A stretch of DNA of 64,000 nucleotides from Mucilaginibacter empetricola (GCF_024808665.1 NZ_JANUBZ010000001.1:620001-684000), one strand, 5' to 3'; shown: positions 32,381-42,293, numbered from the stretch's first letter. A program made the numbers and translations. The notes: generated by a model not told the origin, from the letters alone.

Positions 32381-33385
32381 TTCTTTCTCGTTATCCTTTT
32401 GTTTAAGGATTTCATTGTGAATCTCCTTGGATAATTGCTCTGCAGTAGGCAAATAAAGCTGATATTTGCTTGCAAAAACATTGCTGTTTTCCGGCAGGGT
32501 AAACTTTACAACAGTATCGTTTTTTTCCAGGCAGAGCAAAATCCCGACAGTTGGATTTTCATGGGCCATGCGTTCTATACGGTCGTAATAGTTTACATAC
32601 ATTTGCAGTTGTCCAAGGTCCTGATGCGTGATCTTATGCGTTTTCAATTCAATGATCACGAAACATTGTAGCAAGCGGTTATAAAATACCAGGTCTACAA
32701 AAAAATCATCGCCGTCAAGGTGAATTCGTTTTTGCCGGGACACAAATGAAAAGCCGTTGCCCAGCTCCAACATGAATTCCTGGAGGTGTGTTATCAGTGC
32801 AGATTCAAGGTCTTTCTCATAGTAGGCAGCTTCTGGCTTCAGCCCTAAGAACTCAAGGATCAGAGGGTCTTTGATGATATCTTTTGGTTCGGTCGGTTGC
32901 TTCTCATTTCTTGCAACGGAAAGTACACTTTCCTTGTCAGCGCTTAGAAGCAACCGTTCATACAGTTGGCTTCCAAGTTGTCTTTCCAATTGCCGTGAAG
33001 TCCAATTATTCTTTACTGTTTCAACTTTGTAAAACTCTCTTTTTTCTTCTGTATTAATGCTCAACAATATTGAAAAATGTGTCCAACTCAATTGTGCAGG
33101 CAGTGCCTGCACAATTGGGAACACTCTAAAAAATTGACGAAACAAATTCAAATTACGAGTAGAAAAACCGCGTCCGAATTGTGGCTGAAGTTTTTCAGAA
33201 AGATATTTAATAAGGCGGGTACCGTATTCAGCACGATCTTCGCCACCTTGCTCTTCTTCGAGTATCCTTTTTCCAATTTGCCAATACATCACCACTCTTT
33301 CGCGATCGACAGACCGAATTGCATTTGCCCTTGCTGTGTTTATGATACTTTGAATATCGGTTATAATTGATTCGTTCAAATTCAT
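32378..33385 (-). CDS. PD-(D/E)xK nuclease, YhcG/DUF1016 family
   Basis: 335 residues: an N-terminal DUF1016_N domain (INTARANAIRSVDRERVVMY) and a C-terminal PD-(D/E)xK nuclease domain. The metal site reads VDLVFYNRLLQCFVIIELK, giving the D-x(n)-ExK pattern. The usual substrate is unknown; family members are thought to be structure-specific or restriction-like nucleases and are common near mobile elements. The start overlaps the integrase stop by 4 bp (ATGA, 33382-33385), so the two are coupled. A hairpin of the local family lies inside the gene (33089-33117) and another spans its stop. Confidence 0.87.
   Translation of the reverse strand: MNLNESIITDIQSIINTARANAIRSVDRERVVMYWQIGKRILEEEQGGEDRAEYGTRLIKYLSEKLQPQFGRGFSTRNLNLFRQFFRVFPIVQALPAQLSWTHFSILLSINTEEKREFYKVETVKNNWTSRQLERQLGSQLYERLLLSADKESVLSVARNEKQPTEPKDIIKDPLILEFLGLKPEAAYYEKDLESALITHLQEFMLELGNGFSFVSRQKRIHLDGDDFFVDLVFYNRLLQCFVIIELKTHKITHQDLGQLQMYVNYYDRIERMAHENPTVGILLCLEKNDTVVKFTLPENSNVFASKYQLYLPTAEQLSKEIHNEILKQKDNEKE
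33089..33117. repeat. Seventh hairpin copy, inside the YhcG-nuclease gene
   Basis: CAATTGTGCAGGC (33089-33101) and GCCTGCACAATTG (33105-33117) form a perfect 13-bp stem with loop AGT. It matches the array hairpins in length, base sequence and three-base loop, yet here it is coding (FPIVQALPAQLS) without disturbing the frame. Confidence 0.85.
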
Positions 33386-34647
33386 ACGAATTCCTCCTCT
33401 GCTAATTCGGCATCTTCCGTTTCTTCTTGCTCCTTTAATCTGGTCTTCAGGGCGTGCATATCGCGGTTAACCTTTTTGTCCTTCATCTTCGCATAGATTT
33501 GGGTGGTGGTCAATTTTGTATGGCCAAGCATTTTGCTTACTGTTTCCAGGGGAACATCATTTTCAAGCGTTACTGTTGTCGCGAATGTATGACGGGCAAT
33601 GTGGGTAGTTAAAACCTTGGCAATGCAGGCAAGATCACCGATCTCCTTCAGATAGGCGTTCATTTTCTGATTGCTTTTAACCGGAAACAGCTTGTTCTGA
33701 ATGGTACGACAATCGTGGTCTTCGTACTTTTCGATAAGTTCAATTGCCTGTGGGATTAACGGAACATTAGCCGTAACATACGTTTTGGTTCGCATAGTTT
33801 TGATCCACGCTACTTTGTCTTTCCCGATATGGATATGTTCCGGGGTGAGTTTTTCAATGTCGACAAAGGCATAACCGGTATAACAGCAAAATAAGAAAGT
33901 GTCCCTGACTTCTTCCAGGCGTTTTATAGTAAAAGGATGATGGGCCAGTTGATGAATCTCTTCCCATTCCAATTCTTCACGGTGTACTTTTTTATAAGTA
34001 CACTTGAATAAGTTAAACGGGTTCGTCCTGATCCACCCATGGTTGAAGGCCAGGTTAACGATCTTCTTTAAGTTCTTCATATACCGCATGGCGGTATTGT
34101 GCTCAATGCCATCTTCGGTTTTGAGGTACATTTCAAATCCCGTTACAAAGGCGTAGTCTATAGACTCCAGGTAGATGTCCTGCTTTTTAAATTTGTGCTG
34201 GATGTAATCCGCTGTTTTTGTGCGCACCGTATTATACTTGGTCAGCGTAGCTTTTACGAAATCCTTTCCAACCAATTCTTCCACGTTCTTGTTATGCTCG
34301 TCGAATACTTCCAGTAACATCCGTTGAGGCTCTTCTTCGCCTGCGTACTTCTGTTTGATTTTTTCAGCGGTGATGAAATCATCCGTCTGCTTGAGTACCA
34401 TAAAGGCTGCATGGATTTCGTTGTTAACCGTAATAATTTCTTTGTTAATATTCTTGACCTCCTGGCTGGAGCCTTTCACGAATCCCGCCTCCGGGTCCCA
34501 TTTATCGGGATCGACCTTCCGGCCCATTGAAATTTCCGCTCTTTTCCCCAGGTAAGTAATTCTTGCGTACAGGGGGACATTGCCTTTTGCATCTGTTTTT
34601 CTTTTGTCAGCCCAGATGAGAACTGAGAACCTTTGTGTGCTTTTCAT
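33382..34647 (-). CDS. Tyrosine recombinase / integrase (first copy)
   Basis: 421 residues with the Bacteroidota integrase layout: an arm-binding N-terminal domain (RFSVLIWADKRKTDAKGNVP), a SAM-like core-binding domain, and a catalytic domain. The motifs HIARHTF (HxxR), LGHTKL and IYAKM (nucleophilic Tyr) are present; the first catalytic Arg position reads TGYAFVD, lacking the canonical Arg, as is known for IntDOT-like enzymes. Its stop overlaps the nuclease gene. About 500 bp beyond its 5' end lies the att-like direct repeat at 35149, so it probably integrated at that site. Confidence 0.92.
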   Translation of the reverse strand: MKSTQRFSVLIWADKRKTDAKGNVPLYARITYLGKRAEISMGRKVDPDKWDPEAGFVKGSSQEVKNINKEIITVNNEIHAAFMVLKQTDDFITAEKIKQKYAGEEEPQRMLLEVFDEHNKNVEELVGKDFVKATLTKYNTVRTKTADYIQHKFKKQDIYLESIDYAFVTGFEMYLKTEDGIEHNTAMRYMKNLKKIVNLAFNHGWIRTNPFNLFKCTYKKVHREELEWEEIHQLAHHPFTIKRLEEVRDTFLFCCYTGYAFVDIEKLTPEHIHIGKDKVAWIKTMRTKTYVTANVPLIPQAIELIEKYEDHDCRTIQNKLFPVKSNQKMNAYLKEIGDLACIAKVLTTHIARHTFATTVTLENDVPLETVSKMLGHTKLTTTQIYAKMKDKKVNRDMHALKTRLKEQEETEDAELAEEEFV

Positions 34648-35094
34648 ACCACGTTTGATTTTAAATTGATTAACTGCATTAATTTTGAGTTTAAATGAGC
34701 CTTTTTTAGGTCATTTTTGTCGTATTAAGTGCTTTAAAATCAACTGATTACCGCATAATTCGGTGACCTAAATCTGCTTTGCCAAAAAGGTCACCGAAAT
34801 GGTCACTTTTTGGCAGAAAATTCTCCCGGTCCCAACTGATCCCGAACCCTCGGACCATATCCGATGAGGTCATTTGAGACGGGTTGGTATCGCCCGAATT
34901 TCATGGTTCCAATAAGCCAGAATCCTGAGTAGTTTTGAGGTGTTTTTAGCTCAAAATTTATGATACTAACTAACTGAATACCATTTAGTTAACTGTCAAT
35001 TTTGGACTAATTTAGTTATTAGAAACAGGGCACCGAATAGGTCACCTTGACGAATCATAAAACCTGAGTAGTTATGCGATTTTTTGAGCAAAAA

Positions 35095-35126
35095 AAAACG
35101 CTTAAACCAGATGATTTAAGCGTTTT
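35095..35126 (-). terminator. Intrinsic terminator before att-like repeat copy 1
   Basis: AAAACGCTTAAA (35095-35106) pairs with TTTAAGCGTTTT (35115-35126); on the minus strand the stem is followed by a run of T's (plus-strand A's from 35091). A similar terminator stands at the same place relative to copy 2 (51224-51256). It would stop minus-strand transcription entering the integrase region. The wider gap 34648-35710 otherwise holds only the att-like repeat, a tRNA-end-like segment and another terminator. Confidence 0.6.
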
Positions 35127-35148
35127 ACGAAGCCTTGCGACTCTTTTA

Positions 35149-35288
35149 GCGGAATGGACGGGTCACGAACATCGTTCATAACTGTCTATATATCACATAT
35201 TTATATTTTCAAATAATCAACTACTTTACGAATCACGCAATGGATAAATGATTCTAAATCGTTGGTATAAATATAGCAAATAAAGTAG
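35149..35288. repeat. Att-like ~140-bp direct repeat, copy 1
   Basis: Starts GCGGAATGGACGGGTCACGA and matches 51266-51406 with three single-base differences over ~135 bp; weaker similarity continues for ~40 bp. On the minus strand the first ~24 bases read like a tRNA 3' end (TTCGTGACCC then CGTCCATTCC GC), a common integrase target. Both copies lie ~500 bp or less from the 5' end of a tyrosine recombinase gene and behind a terminator. Confidence 0.75.
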
Positions 35289-35370
35289 AGGAAGAAAAGT
35301 AGAATTTTATATTATCGTTTAACTGCTACTAATTAATGACGATTGGAGCTAATAAACCGCAGCGATACTT

Positions 35371-35394
35371 TGTGATCCCACCTGGGCTCGAACC
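35371..35394. other. Second tRNA-3'-end-like segment
   Basis: TGTGATCCCACCTGGGCTCG followed by AACC, read on the minus strand, gives GGTTCGAGCCCAGGTGGGAT and onward, with the T-loop pattern and a closing stem half of a tRNA 3' end. No full tRNA folds around it. It may be the scar of another integration at a tRNA gene. Confidence 0.35.
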
Positions 35395-35527
35395 TAATCT
35401 TATATCTCGTTGAAAAACATGAATTAAAAAGTTTTCGTCGTTTAAGGTAGTTACATAGGTAACACGCCCTAATGACTATTCAAATATACAAATTTATGAT
35501 GATATGTTGGTAATGACCAATGTTCTT

Positions 35528-35563
35528 ACCTCGCAAATACAAAGTTACTTGCGAGGTTTTTTT
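35528..35563. terminator. Intrinsic terminator in the gap before the PAS kinase
   Basis: ACCTCGCAA (35528-35536) pairs with TTGCGAGGT (35549-35557), followed by TTTTTT on the plus strand. A short plus-strand ORF that starts within it is unlikely to be real. The terminator probably ends a transcript entering from the left end of the 16-kb segment. Confidence 0.65.
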
Positions 35564-35710
35564 ATTAAAAGAATATTCGGAAGTGTTGCAGAAATTCAAT
35601 TATTATCGAACTACCCCGGAAAAAGGGGGGCAGGAATAGGGTTCAAATTTATTGCCAGGCGATGTAGTAGATTAAGAAGATTAACTTATAATAGCGCAAC
35701 CGGATTATTA

Positions 35711-37726
35711 TTATAACGAACCGGATAAAATTCCAAGTTTGGGAATACTAAAATAAAAAACTGACCCCACGCCGCTTTGGCTCTCCACCCATATTTTACC
35801 TTCATGAAGCTGTATAATTTCTGCACATAAATACAGCCCAATACCAAAACCTGGTATGGCCTTGGTGTGGTTACCTTCTACCCGGAAAAAACGATCAAAT
35901 AGTTTATCAACGTATGCTGGCTCAATACCCATGCCCTCATCCTTAACGCTAACCCGCACGATTTCGTCAATTAATTGGCATTCAATTTTAATCTGCTTCC
36001 CGTTAGGGGAGTATTTGACAGCGTTGTTTATTAAGTTAAGCATAACCTGCTCTATCCGGTCATAATCTGCATATACTGGTAACGGTCCGCATGGACAATC
36101 GGTTATTACATGATCAGGCGCGATCAGTGCGCAAGCCGCGATTACTTCCTTGATCAAATCATTTAAAAGAAACTCACTTTTATTCAAGGGTATTTTCCCT
36201 GCCTCTATTTGTGAAACATTAAGGAACCCATTGATCATACCGGTCATTTTCTTGACCTGTTGTGTTACTTTATTAAGGGTCCCTGTTGCAAAAGTGTCCG
36301 CATTCTTTGTCGCCTTAATCTGAAGCATTTGTATGTAGCCATTTAAAGAAGTAAGCGGGGTTTTCAGTTCATGGCTTACCATCGCTATAAAGTCGTTTTT
36401 TCTTAATTCTTCCTGTTTTTTGTCCGTAATCTCCAACACAGAACCTATAAAGCGGTAAGGTCTGTCCATTTCATCGAAATAGGCTTGACCTTTCGCCCTT
36501 AGCCAACGTACCTTTTGATCTTTTACGCCAACCGTACGATATTCAACATCGTAAAAACCGTTACTTTCTGATTTATTAAATACCCGGTCAATAACTTTAC
36601 TAACCCGTTCTTTATCGTCCGGATGTAACCCCTCCAAAAAGTCCTTTTCATAGGTAACTGTATCCTGGTGATCGATGCCGAAAAGTGTCCGGCAGCGTTT
36701 ATCCCATTCCATAGTACCCTTTTCCATATCCATATCAAAAGTGCCGAGTTCGGCAGCAAGGATGGCCAGTTTAAACTTATCTTTTTCTTTCTCCAGTTCT
36801 TTCTTAGCGTTTACCATATCAGTAACCTCAAAAGCAAAAACTAAGATTCCGTCTACCTTTCCACTCGCATTATGCCGTGGCTGATAAATAAAATTAAAAT
36901 ACCGGTTTTCCATCGGGCCGTCAACATACCGGGCAATCGGAATAAGTAACTCGTTGCCTTCAAATGTTGTATCGTTATCATAAACGCTCCGTAAAATATC
37001 CCATACCGACCCTTTAATTTCTGGCAGGGCTTCCAAAACGGATTTACCCAATAGTTGACGTTCAGGAAAAAATTGTTGATATAAGGGGTTGATCAATTCA
37101 AAAACCAGGTCATAGTTATTAAGAACGCAAATGGCTGCCGGTGCTTCCATGAAAAACCTTTTTAACTGGTCGCGCTGGCCTTCCGTTTCCGCTTTGGCGT
37201 TCTCTAAATCCAGCTTTGTATGTTGTAATTCTTTTAGTCTACTTACTTTTTCCGTTATCTCGATCACCGTAACCAGAACACCGCCAATATTCCCATCTTC
37301 ATCACTGATCGGACTATAAGAAAAGTCGAAAAAACATTCTTCCACATAGCCATTCCGATCAAGCGGAAGCATAAAGTTTGGAAATCCAACAGCGTTACCT
37401 TCCATAACCCCGTCAAACATAGACTCAATGATATGCCATATTTCTGCAAACGTTTCCCTGGTACTGATACCCATCGCCTGTGGGTGTTTAGTAGATCCAA
37501 GTATTGGCCGGTAGCCATCATTGTAAAGCTGAATATATTCTTTGCCCCACGCGATATACATGGGAAAAGGAGTGGACAACATTATACCAGTGGCTATTTT
37601 CAACTCAGTTGGCCAGGTTTCTTCAGCACCAATAGGCGTCGCCGTCCAATCAATTGACCGGATCAGTTCACCCATTTCACCACCACCCCGCAAGAATTTA
37701 TAGTCAGACATTTTTTGCCTATTCAT
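35711..37726 (-). CDS. PAS-domain sensor histidine kinase
   Basis: 671 residues, soluble by sequence (no membrane helix). An N-terminal PAS-like domain (SIDWTATPIGAEETWPTELK), two further PAS domains, then HisKA with phosphoacceptor His in MVSHELKTPLTSLNGYIQML, and HATPase_c (NLINNAVKYSPN; DEGMGIEPAY; GFGIGLYL). No receiver or output domain, so it must signal to a separate regulator. It is next to the CheB/CheR hybrid kinase and has the same orientation; both may share input. Confidence 0.92.
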   Translation of the reverse strand: MNRQKMSDYKFLRGGGEMGELIRSIDWTATPIGAEETWPTELKIATGIMLSTPFPMYIAWGKEYIQLYNDGYRPILGSTKHPQAMGISTRETFAEIWHIIESMFDGVMEGNAVGFPNFMLPLDRNGYVEECFFDFSYSPISDEDGNIGGVLVTVIEITEKVSRLKELQHTKLDLENAKAETEGQRDQLKRFFMEAPAAICVLNNYDLVFELINPLYQQFFPERQLLGKSVLEALPEIKGSVWDILRSVYDNDTTFEGNELLIPIARYVDGPMENRYFNFIYQPRHNASGKVDGILVFAFEVTDMVNAKKELEKEKDKFKLAILAAELGTFDMDMEKGTMEWDKRCRTLFGIDHQDTVTYEKDFLEGLHPDDKERVSKVIDRVFNKSESNGFYDVEYRTVGVKDQKVRWLRAKGQAYFDEMDRPYRFIGSVLEITDKKQEELRKNDFIAMVSHELKTPLTSLNGYIQMLQIKATKNADTFATGTLNKVTQQVKKMTGMINGFLNVSQIEAGKIPLNKSEFLLNDLIKEVIAACALIAPDHVITDCPCGPLPVYADYDRIEQVMLNLINNAVKYSPNGKQIKIECQLIDEIVRVSVKDEGMGIEPAYVDKLFDRFFRVEGNHTKAIPGFGIGLYLCAEIIQLHEGKIWVESQSGVGSVFYFSIPKLGILSGSL

Positions 37727-37837
37727 TTAGGGTTGTCTATTAGTCGTTGTTTTGTTTATGAAATTTAAAGATATACATTAATCATCAGCAAGGTGAACTG
37801 TTTGACAACACAGTGGCCACCAGTATATCGAAGTACA

Positions 37838-40800
37838 TTAATTAAGAGGCAGGGTAAACCAAAAAGTGCTGCCCAGGCCTACTTCACTATCGACACCAAT
37901 TTCACCTCCATGTTTTTTAATGATCTCAGAACTGATGTATAACCCCAGCCCTAGGCCTGAATAATTATTACCACTACCATCAGCCTGGTAATAACGCTCA
38001 AATAAATGGTTCACTTTTTCAGGAGCAACTCCGGGGCCCTTATCACTTACTGATACTTTTGCCAATTTGCCTATCCTTTCTATATGTATTACGATCTCTT
38101 TTGAGTTAGGAGCATATTTTACTGCATTATTTACAAAATTTGTGATAACCTGGTCGATCCTTTCTAAATCCGCATTAACTTCAATAGCGCGGTCACCGGT
38201 TACCAAAATCTTAAAAAGAGTAGCGCCATCTATCTGCTCGCAGCAGTCCTCAACTAATTTACTAATTGCAAAACGCGTTTTATTCAATTGCAGTTGTCCG
38301 TGGTTAATTTTACTAACATCCAACAGATCATCTATCAGTGTGTTAATTTTATCCATACTTTTATTAGCCCTTTCAATCAACATAGGCGAGATTTTAGCCG
38401 GGTTATCCTTCATCCGGTCTAACAATTGTAGTGAGGCTTTCAAAGTAGTGATCGGTGTCTTGAGTTCATGGCTGGCAATGCTCATAAACTCATCCTTTTT
38501 CTTGAGCAATTCCTTATTCGCTTCATCCAACGTTTTTTGCGTTGTGATATCTAACGACGTTCCGACGAACCGAAAAGCTTTTCCCTGGTCGTTAAAATAC
38601 ACCTTCCCCTTGGACTTTAACCATTTAACTTTTTTATACTGGTCTTCGATGGTACGAAATTCTTGTTCAAATTCACCATTATTTACGCCTGCTATCGCTT
38701 GTTCAAAAGCCTTTTCAAACAATTTGCCATCCTCAGTTTGGATCAGATCCAAATATTGGTTAAATTCCACCTGGTCGACCGGCGAAAGACCGAGTAACGC
38801 CTTAGAACGCTGATCCAATATCAATTCTTTAGTCAACACATTAAAGTCCCAGGTCCCCATCTCCGCTGCATCAACAGCCAGATTCAACCTTTCCTTACTC
38901 TCCCGGAATAAGGTTTCGACTTCTGCCAACCCCTCCTCAACTTTCCGTTGATCGGTAATATCTTCGATGGCTAATAAAATGACCTGCTCACCATTGATCT
39001 TATCCAATTGCTGTGCATTTAACAGCATCACTTTATAGCCAATGTTAGGGAAAGTATGACTTACTTCAAAATCGATAAATATCTTCTTTTCGGGCAATAT
39101 GCTTTCTAACATATTACGAAGGAGCGGGTCATTCCACTGTTGGTTGCCCAGGTTATATATGTATTGATGTTCCGTTTCTTTTTCAGTTACCTTAAACTTA
39201 TTGTAATAACCGTTTGTCGCACGTATGACTCTTAAATCCTTGTCCAGCATAAGCAGCGGATCCCTTATAGTATTGATGATCCCTTCAGCATAGGTACGGG
39301 CAAGGTTAAGCTGGTCGTTACGGTCTATCAGTTCACTGTTAACTATCGTAATTTCTTCGTTCGTACTTTGCAGTTCCTCTTTTGAAGTTTCCAGCTCTTC
39401 GTTCAAACTTTGTAGTTCCTCGCTACCTGAGAGTAATTCTTCATTGGCGCTTTGCAGTTCCTCATTGACGGCTTCCTGGTCTTCTGTCACCGTTCTCATA
39501 TCTGCACGCGCCTGCATCAATTCTTTTTTCAGTTGCTCTATTTCAATATCTCGCGGGTCTGTTACCCCTTTTTTATTTTTCCCATTGCTAACCTTTGATG
39601 GTAACACTGTTGCATTCTGACTCTTTATAAATACCACCAGGTAATATGGTTCAGGACCATTTAATAAAGGGGCGACTTCGATATTTACATATTCATCGGC
39701 CTGTTGAAAATTAAACAGTATCGCATCTTTTTTTGCGGCCGCCCTGTTTTTTTTGGCCAGGTGCAATAAATTCCGTAACTCAAAAGCTAACCCTTCACGG
39801 GCCATTTTGAGTAAGTTCAGGCTTGCCCTGCCAGCGCCAGGGGTCAGCCAGGATTCAGTTTTACCAATAAACTGCATAATATCAAAGCTTTCATTGACCA
39901 ATACGCTTGCCGGCGCATAGGTAGCTAAGATGATTTCTCCTGCTATTTTATATACATCGTGTTTTCCGCTTTCATTTTGAAAGGTTTTATCAACTTCTTT
40001 AAAGTTTCTTTCATAACCCGTAGAGGCGACCGGCATGAACCTCCCGCGTTCCCCTTTTCTTGAAAAGATCTTTTCGTGGTTATTATAAGGACTAAACAGG
40101 TCCGAGTTATTACCAACGCTTTCTGATTTGCCCAGCATTAAGAATCCGTTGTCATTCAGGGCATAGTGAAAGGTATTCAGCGCCCGTTTTTGTAAAATAG
40201 GTTCCAGGTAGATCATGACATTCCGGCAACTCACTAAGTCAACCTTGGAAAATGGCGGGTCTTTCAGCAAGTTGTGGTTGGCAAATACGCACATATCGCG
40301 AATGACCTTATTGATCTGGTACCTGCCGTCGAGCTTGGTAAAGAATTGCTGTAAACGGGAATCAGAAAGTCCGTTCAAATCGGTCGCCCTATAAATCCCG
40401 GCCCTGGCTTTGGCAATTGCTGTTTCGGAAATATCGGTAGCGAATATCTGGATCGTCATAGCCGCTGACTTATCACCCAGGTGTTCCTGCAAACAAATTG
40501 CCATGGAATAAGCTTCCTCACCGGTAGCGCAACCGGCGACCCATATCCGTAATGGTTCGTTGGCTGTTTTATGCTTTAACAGCGCAGGGAAAACTGTACT
40601 GCAAAGCAGCTCAAAACTTGCCGTGTCCCGGAAAAAATCCGTTACCGAGATCAGCATGTCGTTATACAGTTCGTCCTGTTCCGTTTTGTTTTCCCGAAGG
40701 TAAGCCAGGTAATCGTCAGGCTTCTCCATTTTATTGAGTGCCATCCGGCGAACGATGCGTCGTTTTAAAGTGGCTTGTTTATAATAAGAAAAGTCAACGC

Positions 40801-41503
40801 CCCTTCGGACGCGAAGTACTGTAAGCAAAGACCTGAAAACTTCTTCGTCTTGCTGGGGTAAAGTACTTGTCATTTCCTTTTTCGAATAGTCCGCATGGAA
40901 AGGATAGTTAATGGAGATCAGGTGTTCCGCGATCTTTGCCGGGGGTAATATAAAGTCCACCGCGCCGGTGTTAATCGCACTTTTAGGCATACCATCAAAA
41001 GCGGCTGACCCTTCATCCTGTGCGAAGGTGATACCTCCATATGATTTTATTACCTGCAAGCCAAGGGTTCCGTCGTCTAATGTTCCCGATAATACTACAC
41101 CGACCGCAAAGCTTTGGTGGACGACAGCCAGGGAGGAAAAGAATAGGTCAATGACTTTTACTTTATGCCGCTTTCCGTTCAATTCTTCCAGCTTCAATAT
41201 ACCATCTATTGCCCTGACGATCTTATTGGACGGGATAATATAAAAATGATCCTGTTCCAGGTGTATGTTGTCAGTGATTTGCAATACAGGGATTTTAGAA
41301 AACTTTTCAAGGATTTCCGGCAACAGGCTTTCATGGGTCGGGCTCATGTGTTGAACAAACACATAGGCCATAGCCGATTTTTTTGGCACAGCTTGTAAAA
41401 ATTGCTTTACCGCCTCAAGGCCACCCGCTGATGCCCCGATGCCTACTACAGGAAATTGTATAGATGAACTTGAATCACTTCCGGATATATTTTCTTTACT
41501 CAT
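37838..41503 (-). CDS. CheB-CheR-PAS-histidine kinase hybrid
   Basis: 1221 residues. Order: CheB methylesterase (GIGASAGGLEAV with catalytic Ser, PTHESL, DDGTLG; ~1-190), CheR N-terminal and SAM methyltransferase (WVAGCATGEEAYS; ~205-470), a PAS-like region, an acidic coiled coil rich in EEL/NEEL repeats (~640-740), two PAS domains, then HisKA (IASHELKTPITTLKASLQLL) and HATPase_c (VNNAVKYAPNSKE, GLGLGLYIS). Fusions of this kind are common in Bacteroidota and other bacteria without a chemotaxis array; the methylation substrate is unknown. It has no receiver domain. Confidence 0.93.
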   Translation of the reverse strand: MSKENISGSDSSSSIQFPVVGIGASAGGLEAVKQFLQAVPKKSAMAYVFVQHMSPTHESLLPEILEKFSKIPVLQITDNIHLEQDHFYIIPSNKIVRAIDGILKLEELNGKRHKVKVIDLFFSSLAVVHQSFAVGVVLSGTLDDGTLGLQVIKSYGGITFAQDEGSAAFDGMPKSAINTGAVDFILPPAKIAEHLISINYPFHADYSKKEMTSTLPQQDEEVFRSLLTVLRVRRGVDFSYYKQATLKRRIVRRMALNKMEKPDDYLAYLRENKTEQDELYNDMLISVTDFFRDTASFELLCSTVFPALLKHKTANEPLRIWVAGCATGEEAYSMAICLQEHLGDKSAAMTIQIFATDISETAIAKARAGIYRATDLNGLSDSRLQQFFTKLDGRYQINKVIRDMCVFANHNLLKDPPFSKVDLVSCRNVMIYLEPILQKRALNTFHYALNDNGFLMLGKSESVGNNSDLFSPYNNHEKIFSRKGERGRFMPVASTGYERNFKEVDKTFQNESGKHDVYKIAGEIILATYAPASVLVNESFDIMQFIGKTESWLTPGAGRASLNLLKMAREGLAFELRNLLHLAKKNRAAAKKDAILFNFQQADEYVNIEVAPLLNGPEPYYLVVFIKSQNATVLPSKVSNGKNKKGVTDPRDIEIEQLKKELMQARADMRTVTEDQEAVNEELQSANEELLSGSEELQSLNEELETSKEELQSTNEEITIVNSELIDRNDQLNLARTYAEGIINTIRDPLLMLDKDLRVIRATNGYYNKFKVTEKETEHQYIYNLGNQQWNDPLLRNMLESILPEKKIFIDFEVSHTFPNIGYKVMLLNAQQLDKINGEQVILLAIEDITDQRKVEEGLAEVETLFRESKERLNLAVDAAEMGTWDFNVLTKELILDQRSKALLGLSPVDQVEFNQYLDLIQTEDGKLFEKAFEQAIAGVNNGEFEQEFRTIEDQYKKVKWLKSKGKVYFNDQGKAFRFVGTSLDITTQKTLDEANKELLKKKDEFMSIASHELKTPITTLKASLQLLDRMKDNPAKISPMLIERANKSMDKINTLIDDLLDVSKINHGQLQLNKTRFAISKLVEDCCEQIDGATLFKILVTGDRAIEVNADLERIDQVITNFVNNAVKYAPNSKEIVIHIERIGKLAKVSVSDKGPGVAPEKVNHLFERYYQADGSGNNYSGLGLGLYISSEIIKKHGGEIGVDSEVGLGSTFWFTLPLN

Positions 41504-41692
41504 TGATGGAAGTGTCGTGTGGATAATTAAAAAATGAAATTATAAAAATAGAATAAAAAATAAAGGAAAATGTTTTAACTAAACCACAAGTGATAATCGA
41601 AAGCTAAGCAACTACTGTGAACGTTATCTGAATACAAAATGGGAATAACTAAATCAATTTTCATACTTTTAAAAGAAAAATAAAAAAATTCA

Positions 41693-42210
41693 ATGGTCAT
41701 TCTATACATCATTATCGGCATTGTCACTTTAGTATTTCTGGCGGCGCTCTTTTCCAAAAAAAATCATTACGTTAAGCGAGAGATCGTCATTCAGGCACCA
41801 CTTCAAAAAGTGTTCGACTATATCCGTTTTTTGCAAAACCAGGAAAGTTTCAATACCAATTCATGGAAGACGCTAACCGCGAAAAGAGCTTCCAAGGCAA
41901 CGATGGTACCGTTGGTTATATCTATGCCTGGAAAGGCAATAAAGACGCGGGTGAAGGCGAAAAAGAGATCCTCGCGATTGACGCGGACAAAAGCTTGGAA
42001 ATGGAGATCCGTTTTGTCAAACCAATGAAAGCTACCGCCCGGATCATCATGGAAACGGAATCCATGTCTGTCAATGAAACCAAGCTATCCTGGAGCAATG
42101 CGGGCAGTTTGCCCGTACCGATCAATCTTTTCATTCCGAAAATGCAAAAACACGTGGCCAAAGACATGGAAAAAAGCTTGCTAATATTGAAAAGCCTGCT
42201 GGAAAAGTAA
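41693..42210 (+). pseudogene. SRPBCC-family protein split by a frameshift
   Basis: The N-terminal part (MVILYIIIGIVTLVFLAALF, a membrane helix, then YVKREIVIQAPLQKVFDYIR) is in one frame to about 41860; the rest (REKSFQGNDGTVGYIYAWKG...) continues in another frame from about 41863 to 42210. Together they give a START/SRPBCC fold protein of usual length, so one base is missing or extra near 41858-41865. Either a broken gene or a base-calling error. Confidence 0.75.
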
Positions 42211-42285
42211 AACCTCCCTTTTTTAGCCCTTCAAACATCATAGCTTTTCTTACTTAAAAACAATAAACAGGTTTTTATGTTCTGT

Positions 42286-42293
42286 TAACTTTG
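42286..42293 (+). promoter_or_regulatory. -7 box (TAACTTTG) of the PAS kinase gene
   Basis: TAACTTTG fits TAnnTTTG and ends 5 nt before the ATG at 42299, so the transcript would be leaderless or nearly so. Confidence 0.45.

Noticed and set aside
35504..35716. 70-residue plus-strand ORF in the att region
   Set aside because: Contains an intrinsic terminator at its start and has no recognisable protein features.
38067..38813. 248-residue plus-strand ORF inside the CheB/CheR kinase
   Set aside because: Antisense of a well-supported kinase; composition follows the opposite frame.
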